Shown here piece by piece: positions 37,742 through 42,649 of a stretch of DNA of 42,649 bases. The notes under the pieces are model-generated. The model was not told the DNA's origin, did not search any database, and was given only the letters and a program-made list of their open reading frames with translations. The translations under genes and the position numbers were made by a program. Every line of letters starts with the position of its first letter. Within the stretch, counting starts at the first letter, position 1. Source of the stretch: CAZMXS01 sp964570325 (GTDB lineage: Bacteria; Verrucomicrobiota; Kiritimatiellia; CAIQIC01; CAZMXS01); NCBI GenBank assembly GCA_964570325.1, contig CAZMXS010000041.1, positions 1 to 42,649 of the forward strand. Direction: 5' to 3'.

Positions 37742-40198
37742 ATGCTGTACGACGAAAAAGAGAAGACCGCCATCATCTGGGGGGACCGGGAAATCTCCTT
37801 CCGCGAGGTGGCGGCGCATGCGGCTGAATACGCGTTGGGGCTGGATGTGGCGCCCGGCGCGCGCGTCGCTATTTTTTCCGAGAATCGGCCGGAATGGATT
37901 TATGCGCTGTATGCCGCGTGGCGGCGGTCGGCCATTGTCGTGCCGGTGGATGCCCTTTCCCCGCCGGAGGAGGTGGCCTATATCCTGGGAGACAGCCGGC
38001 CGGACGTGGTGTTTTGCTCCCGCGACCGCGAGCCTGTGCTGCGCCAGGCCGGCGCGCCGGCCTGGCGGGGTCGCATTGCGGTGTTTGAGGATCTGCCCGG
38101 CTGCGCGGCGGGTCCATCCGGCGCGCCCTTTCCGCCGCCGGATGATCCGGTGCGCGTGGCGCTGATCATGTATACCTCCGGGACGACCGGCAATCCCAAG
38201 GGCGTCCAACTCACTTTCGACAACCTGTTGGTCAACATCGAGTCCGTTTCGCGCCATGTGCCCATTTACACGCCGGATGAAACCGTGCTGGCCCTGCTTC
38301 CCCTGCACCACATCCTGCCGCTGGTCGGTTGCGTGGTCGCTCCGCTGTGGGTCGGCAGCACGATATGTTTCGCCTCGCCGCTGGCGCCCGCCGAACTGGT
38401 GGCGACGATGCGCCGGCGCCGGGTGACGATCGTTATCGGCGTGCCGCGTTTCTACAGCATGATCCGGAAGGGGATCATGGAGCGGATCAACGCTCGCCCG
38501 GCGGCGCGCCTGCTGTTCCGCGCTGCGCGGCGGTTGAACTCGCGCGCCGTCGCGCGGCGGCTGTTCGGCGCGGTGCACCGCCAGTTTGGCGGGCGCCTGA
38601 AATATCTCATTTGCGGCGGGGCCGCGCTTGATCCGGAAGTCGGACGCGACCTGTGGACGCTGGGTTTCGAGGTGCTCGAGGGCTACGGCATGACTGAGGC
38701 GGCGCCGATGATCACCTTTCCGCGGCCCGGTCGGGTCCGCCTCGGCGCCTGCGGGCAGGCGTTGCCGGGCCAGCAGGTGCGGATTGTGGACGGCGAGATC
38801 ACCGCGGCCGGCCGCAACATCATGCCCGGCTATTACAACCGGCCGGAGGAGACCGCGGCGGCCCTGCGGGACGGCTGGCTGTACACGGGCGATCTCGGCT
38901 ATCTCGATGCGGACGGCTATCTTTTCGTGACCGGGCGCAAAAAAGAACTGGTGGTGCTGCCGACCGGCAAAAAATTCAATCCGAGCGAGGTGGAATCCCG
39001 GTTGCTGGCCATTTCGCCGCTGGTGAAGGAGGCGGCGGTTTTCCTGAAAGACGATGTCCTGCAGGCGCTAGTGTTTCCCGACCCCGCGCGGGCCGCGGCG
39101 CGCCCGCCGCCGGAATTGTTCGCGCAAATTCGCGCGGAGGTCATGGATGTCTACAACCGGTCCGCCGCGCCGGCCAAACGGATTCAGCGTTTTACCATAG
39201 TGGGGCAGGAACTGCCCAAGACCAGATTGGGCAAACTCAAACGGCATCAGTTGCCGGCGCTGGCCGCGCCGCCCCCGCGCGTGGACGGCGGCGCGGAACC
39301 CGCCACGCCGGAATACGCGGCGCTGCGCGATTTTTTGCGGGCCGAGGTGGCGCGGCCGGTCGGGCCGGACGAGCACCTGGCGACGGAGGTCGGACTGGAT
39401 TCGCTGGGCTGGGTGGGCCTTCAGGTCTTCGCGCAGGAGACCTTCGGCGTCGCGCTCGACGAGTCCACCCTGACCGCGCATCCGACAGTCGCGCGGCTGG
39501 CGGCCCATCTGGCGGAGCGCAAGACGCGCCTGCAAACCGCCGAAGCCCTCAATTGGAACGCGCTGCTGGACAAAACCGCGGGCGTGGAGCTGCCGCGGGC
39601 TTCGGTCCTGTTGCCGATCATCCACTGGCTGGCGCGCCTGGGGCTCAAGACGTTCTTCCGCGTACGGGCATTCGGGCTGGAGCATTTGCCCGCGCCGCCC
39701 TTTATCCTTGCTCCCAATCACCAGAGCTATCTCGATGGGTTGTGGGTCACCATTTTTTTGCGGGCGCGCCAGCTCCGGCAAACTTATTTTTACGCCAAGG
39801 CCAAGCATGTCCGGCGGCGCTGGCAGCAATTCCTGGCCGCCCGCACCAATGTCATTGTCGTGGATATCGAGCATGATCTGGCGGCATCCTTGCGGAAAAT
39901 GGCTGCGGTGCTCAAGCGCGGACGCAATTTGATCATCTTCCCCGAGGGCACGCGCACGCGCGACGGCCGGATCGGTGAATTCAAAAAGACTTTTGCCATT
40001 CTGAGCAGCGCGCTCGATGTGCCGGTGGTGCCGGTCGCGCTTTCCGGCGCCTATGCCGCGCTGCCGCCCGGCCGCCGCCTGCCGCGTTTGTTTACCGCGG
40101 TGACCGTTCAGTTTCTGCCGCCCCGCTACCCGCGGGGCCAGACCGCCGAAGCGGTGGGCGAACAGGTGCGGCAGGCCGTGGTCGAAGCGTTGAGGTGA
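37742..40198 (+). CDS. acyl-AMP ligase / acyl carrier / PlsC acyltransferase fusion
   Basis: 818 residues. An adenylate-forming domain (about 1-505; MYTSGTTGNPKG, LEGYGMTEAAPM, YTGDLGYLDADGY, KTRLGKLKR) activates a fatty acid. An acyl-carrier domain follows (about 520-595) with phosphopantetheine site GLDSL (S554). A PlsC domain (about 625-815) has the HxxxxD motif NHQSYLD (H660, D665) and FPEGTRTRDG. One chain could activate a fatty acid, load it on its own carrier and pass it to a lysophospholipid. E. coli Aas joins the two enzymes in the other order and has no built-in carrier. A clear Shine-Dalgarno site is missing; no in-frame stop lies close upstream, so the start is moderately sure. 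Confidence 0.9.
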   Translation: MLYDEKEKTAIIWGDREISFREVAAHAAEYALGLDVAPGARVAIFSENRPEWIYALYAAWRRSAIVVPVDALSPPEEVAYILGDSRPDVVFCSRDREPVLRQAGAPAWRGRIAVFEDLPGCAAGPSGAPFPPPDDPVRVALIMYTSGTTGNPKGVQLTFDNLLVNIESVSRHVPIYTPDETVLALLPLHHILPLVGCVVAPLWVGSTICFASPLAPAELVATMRRRRVTIVIGVPRFYSMIRKGIMERINARPAARLLFRAARRLNSRAVARRLFGAVHRQFGGRLKYLICGGAALDPEVGRDLWTLGFEVLEGYGMTEAAPMITFPRPGRVRLGACGQALPGQQVRIVDGEITAAGRNIMPGYYNRPEETAAALRDGWLYTGDLGYLDADGYLFVTGRKKELVVLPTGKKFNPSEVESRLLAISPLVKEAAVFLKDDVLQALVFPDPARAAARPPPELFAQIRAEVMDVYNRSAAPAKRIQRFTIVGQELPKTRLGKLKRHQLPALAAPPPRVDGGAEPATPEYAALRDFLRAEVARPVGPDEHLATEVGLDSLGWVGLQVFAQETFGVALDESTLTAHPTVARLAAHLAERKTRLQTAEALNWNALLDKTAGVELPRASVLLPIIHWLARLGLKTFFRVRAFGLEHLPAPPFILAPNHQSYLDGLWVTIFLRARQLRQTYFYAKAKHVRRRWQQFLAARTNVIVVDIEHDLAASLRKMAAVLKRGRNLIIFPEGTRTRDGRIGEFKKTFAILSSALDVPVVPVALSGAYAALPPGRRLPRLFTAVTVQFLPPRYPRGQTAEAVGEQVRQAVVEALR

Positions 40199-40275
40199 TG
40201 GGTCCGGCTGGGGACAAGGCCGCCGGCCGGGGGTCGCGCTTGAGGCGCGCGCCGGATTGGCATACCATCAGGGTT

Positions 40276-41043
40276 ATGCAGAAGCGCCGCCAGTCTGAAC
40301 CGCCGGAGGCCGCCGCGCCGGCTGCATTTCCCGCCACCCGCTGGTCGCTGGTCCTGGCCGCCCGCCGCGACGACACCGCCGCGCGCCTCCCGGCGCTGGA
40401 CGAACTGCTGACCCTTTACGGGCCGGCCCTCAAGCGCTTTGCGATAACCGGCCTGCGCGTGGCGCCGGACGAGGCCGACGACCTTTGCCAGGAGTTCATG
40501 GCCCGGAAGATCCTGGCGCAACAGTTGCTCGGGCGGGCCGACCGCGCGCGCGGGCGGTTCCGCTCGTTTCTGCTCAAGTGCTTCAGCAATCATGTCCGCT
40601 CCGAGTGGCGCCGGCGGGCGGCCCGCAAACGCGGCCCGGACCAGGCGGCGCCGCTGGCGGAGCGGACCGAGCGGCTCGCGGATGCGCGCGCGATTCGGCG
40701 CGCGTTTGACGTCGAGTGGGCGCGCGCGCTGCTGGACACCGCGCTGCGCCGGATGGCGGCGGAATGCGCCGCCCGCGGCCGCGCCGATGTATGGCAACTG
40801 TTTGAAAAACGGATTTTGGCGCCGGCTTTCTCGAACGCCGCGCCTCCGCCGTACGACGAACTCGTGCGCGAACTCAACCTCCAATCGCCCTCCCAGGCCG
40901 CCAATCTGCTGGTCACCGCGAAACGGATGTTTGGACGAATACTGCATGACACCGTGGCGGAAACCGTGGCGCGGGCGGAGGACGTACCCGGCGAGATCAA
41001 CGCCTTGAAAAAAAATCTTGGCGGGATGGACGCAGGATTTTGA
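40276..41043 (+). CDS. RNA polymerase sigma factor of the 'TRWSLVL' class
   Basis: 255 residues from ATG 40276; GTG 40195 or ATG 40198, overlapping the previous stop, would extend it by 26 or 27 residues. FPATRWSLVLAARRDD near the N-terminus, then DEADDLCQEFMARKIL and RGRFRSFLLKCFSNHVRSEW (region 2), mark a sigma class common in Verrucomicrobiota and usually found beside Ser/Thr kinases. The C-terminal part is diverged from normal region 4, although VRELNLQSPSQAANLL could be a helix-turn-helix. The next two genes on the strand are a small protein and a kinase, probably one operon. Confidence 0.8.
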   Translation: MQKRRQSEPPEAAAPAAFPATRWSLVLAARRDDTAARLPALDELLTLYGPALKRFAITGLRVAPDEADDLCQEFMARKILAQQLLGRADRARGRFRSFLLKCFSNHVRSEWRRRAARKRGPDQAAPLAERTERLADARAIRRAFDVEWARALLDTALRRMAAECAARGRADVWQLFEKRILAPAFSNAAPPPYDELVRELNLQSPSQAANLLVTAKRMFGRILHDTVAETVARAEDVPGEINALKKNLGGMDAGF

Positions 41044-41093
41044 CTCCGGCTGCGTAGTACCGGGTGAGGCAAGCAAATGAGAGGGCCGGAAAC

Positions 41094-41624
41094 ATGCAAA
41101 AACAAACGCAGACGATAATCAATTCCGATCCCCGCCAACTGGCCGCGCTGCTGGACGGCGCGGCCGCAGTGGATGCGGTCTGGCAGCCCGGCGAACTGGC
41201 GGCGGTCTTCCGGCATCAGCTCGCGGCGCCCGTCCAGTTCGACCTGGCGGGACTGGACCGCCGCCGGGCCCAGCAGGTGCGTCTGTTGGCCGCCGCCCAG
41301 GGTCTGGTGCTGAAGAGTTTCCGCGACTTGTTGCAGCACCCCGCGCCGCCGGTCCAGTTGCTCGAACTGGTCAAGGATTTCGCCAAGCGCGCCGGTTCCA
41401 GCGCGGAAAGCCCGTTGCCCAAGGCGGTGGCGACCGTCCTGTATTATGCGGCAATCGCCGCCGCGCGGCTGCGCTGCGACCGCCGGATCACCCGTCTGGA
41501 CGATGCCGAATTGAGGCGCGGCTGCGCCTGGGCTCGCGACCAGGAATGGCTGGACCCCGAAACCCGCGAGTTGTTCACCCACACCCTCGCGCGCCTGGAA
41601 AGCGCGAAAGGAGCGCGCCCATGA
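41094..41624 (+). CDS. small helical protein between sigma factor and kinase
   Basis: 176 residues from ATG 41094, preceded by GAGAGGG. The sequence is mostly helical and charged, with no signal peptide or membrane segment (FDLAGLDRRRAQQVRLLAAA, VATVLYYAAIAAARLRC). I do not recognise a family. Its last codon overlaps the kinase start (ATGA, 41621-41624), so the two are translationally coupled, and it may be a partner or regulator of the kinase or the sigma factor. This is inferred from position only. Confidence 0.75.
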   Translation: MQKQTQTIINSDPRQLAALLDGAAAVDAVWQPGELAAVFRHQLAAPVQFDLAGLDRRRAQQVRLLAAAQGLVLKSFRDLLQHPAPPVQLLELVKDFAKRAGSSAESPLPKAVATVLYYAAIAAARLRCDRRITRLDDAELRRGCAWARDQEWLDPETRELFTHTLARLESAKGARP

Positions 41625-42649
41625 ACGCCAACCTCCGTCAACCCGATGTTGGAAACCTCCCGCCCATGTCCGCCGGCGACCACGACCTGACCCAGACCAT
41701 GCTGCAGTCGGGCATGCTGCGCCCGCCGGAGCAGCCGGGCCCGCTGGGCGCCGTGGATCGTTTCCAGATCATTCGCCCGCTGGGCGCCGGCGGTATGGGC
41801 CAGATCCTGCTGGCCGAGGAGCCGATCACCGGCGCGCGCGTGGCGCTCAAGATGATCCGGCCCGAGCTGGTCGGCGAAACTTGGGCCGTCCGCCGGTTCC
41901 TCACCGAGGCGCAACACATGTATCGAATGGCGCACCCTAACATCCTCAAGGTGATGGAAGTCTCGGACCGCGCGGCCGGCCCGTATTACGTCATGCCTTT
42001 TATTGACGGCGGCAGCCTGGCCGACCGAATCAAGCCGGGGCAGCCGCTGGCGCGAGACGAGATCATCGCCATCGTCGGACCGGTGGCTGAGGCGCTCGCC
42101 TACGCGCATGCGCGGGGGATCATCCACCGCGACCTTAAACCCGCGAACATCCTGCTGGACCGCGAGGGCCGCCCCTATTTGACGGATTTCGGCCTGCTGC
42201 GGACGGTGTTCAACGATTCCATGGTGGATGTGCGCAAGCCGTTGGTCGAGGGCACGGTGGCGTATCTCTCGCCGGGCACGGCGACCGGCAAGGCCGAGGA
42301 CACGCGTTGCGATATCTACGCTTTTGGCGCCATGCTGTATGAACTGCTTACCGGCCGGCCGCCGTACTCCGGACCGGATCCCGAGGCGATCTTGCGCCAA
42401 ATCGTCGCCGGTCCGCCGGACCCGATTCGCAAGTTGAATCCCAAGGCGCCGGCCGACCTGGCGCAAATTGCCGAATGGGCGATGGCGCGCGAATTGCGCG
42501 ACCGGTACGCCGAGATGACGGATATTGTCAACGATCTCGAGCGCGCGGCCCAGGGGCGGGAACCGCTTGGGCCGCATGGCCGCGCGCGCGCGCCGGCCCG
42601 CGCCCTGGCGGTCGCGGGCATCCTGATCGGAACGCTGGCCGCGATCGGC
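41621..42649 (+). CDS. Ser/Thr protein kinase, Pkn type (3' partial)
   Basis: 343 codons are visible before the window ends, in frame. ATG 41621 has AAAGGAG 8 nt upstream. Kinase landmarks: GAGGMG glycine loop, ATP lysine in VALKMI (K77), catalytic HRDLKPANI (D171), DFG (D189) and CDIYAFGAMLYELLTG. The motif usually read as APE or SPE is SPG here (G219). A membrane segment begins at about residue 328 (ALAVAGILIGTLAAIG), so the rest, outside the window, probably faces the periplasm. It is the third gene of a sigma factor-small protein-kinase group and likely signals from the envelope. Confidence 0.93.
   Translation, partial: MNANLRQPDVGNLPPMSAGDHDLTQTMLQSGMLRPPEQPGPLGAVDRFQIIRPLGAGGMGQILLAEEPITGARVALKMIRPELVGETWAVRRFLTEAQHMYRMAHPNILKVMEVSDRAAGPYYVMPFIDGGSLADRIKPGQPLARDEIIAIVGPVAEALAYAHARGIIHRDLKPANILLDREGRPYLTDFGLLRTVFNDSMVDVRKPLVEGTVAYLSPGTATGKAEDTRCDIYAFGAMLYELLTGRPPYSGPDPEAILRQIVAGPPDPIRKLNPKAPADLAQIAEWAMARELRDRYAEMTDIVNDLERAAQGREPLGPHGRARAPARALAVAGILIGTLAAIG

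Overview
The window looks like a GC-rich bacterial chromosome from the PVC superphylum (Verrucomicrobiota, Kiritimatiellota or Lentisphaerota type). This rests on family resemblance, not on a marker search. The signs are an H-x9-DG pseudopilin, a sigma factor with a 'TRWSLVL' N-terminus in an operon with a Ser/Thr kinase, very large secreted beta-sandwich proteins full of Asn/Thr/Gly, and a MurA with Asp at the usual active-site Cys. No phage, IS element, CRISPR array or rRNA was seen.

Layout. (1) 1-13.7 kb, surface/secreted region: the 3' part of a giant multi-domain protein (to 8219), a DUF11-type secreted protein (8274-9425), a MntA-HepT toxin-antitoxin pair (9480-10293), and a convergent gingipain-like C25 peptidase (10310-13723). 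A decayed DUF5615/PIN-like gene lies at about 13815-14057. (2) 14-19 kb: larE overlapping an ECF sigma factor, then a leftward run with an H-x9-DG pseudopilin, a Spy/CpxP-like protein, an alpha/beta hydrolase and an M24 peptidase. (3) 19-22.5 kb, replication locus: an AT-rich leader, dnaA, a 404-bp gap with DnaA-box-like sites (best oriC candidate), and dnaN. (4) 22.5-31 kb, housekeeping: tRNA-Gln(CTG), sixA-ptsP (nitrogen-PTS), glmS-murA (cell-wall amino sugars, leftward), a second pseudopilin with a strong terminator, queA and a membrane protein that may import a small molecule. (5) 31.5-37.4 kb: a CNT-type nucleoside transporter, a secreted alpha-toroid-like protein, a PPi-type phosphofructokinase and a DUF362 ferredoxin-like protein. 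(6) 37.7 kb to the end: an AMP-binding/ACP/PlsC fusion, then a sigma factor, a small helical protein and a transmembrane Ser/Thr kinase cut by the window end.

Most notable points. The giant protein is built by nesting: beta-sandwich modules sit inside other domains at three places, and one Rossmann/glutamine-amidotransferase-like domain is split by about 690 residues. DnaA carries substitutions at two helix-turn-helix positions that normally contact bases, next to degenerate box-like repeats. MurA has the Cys-to-Asp change linked to fosfomycin insensitivity. sixA sits directly beside ptsP, which supports a link between them known from E. coli. I see no single clearly new multi-gene system; the strongest candidates for new biology are the nested surface protein and the DnaA/origin pair.
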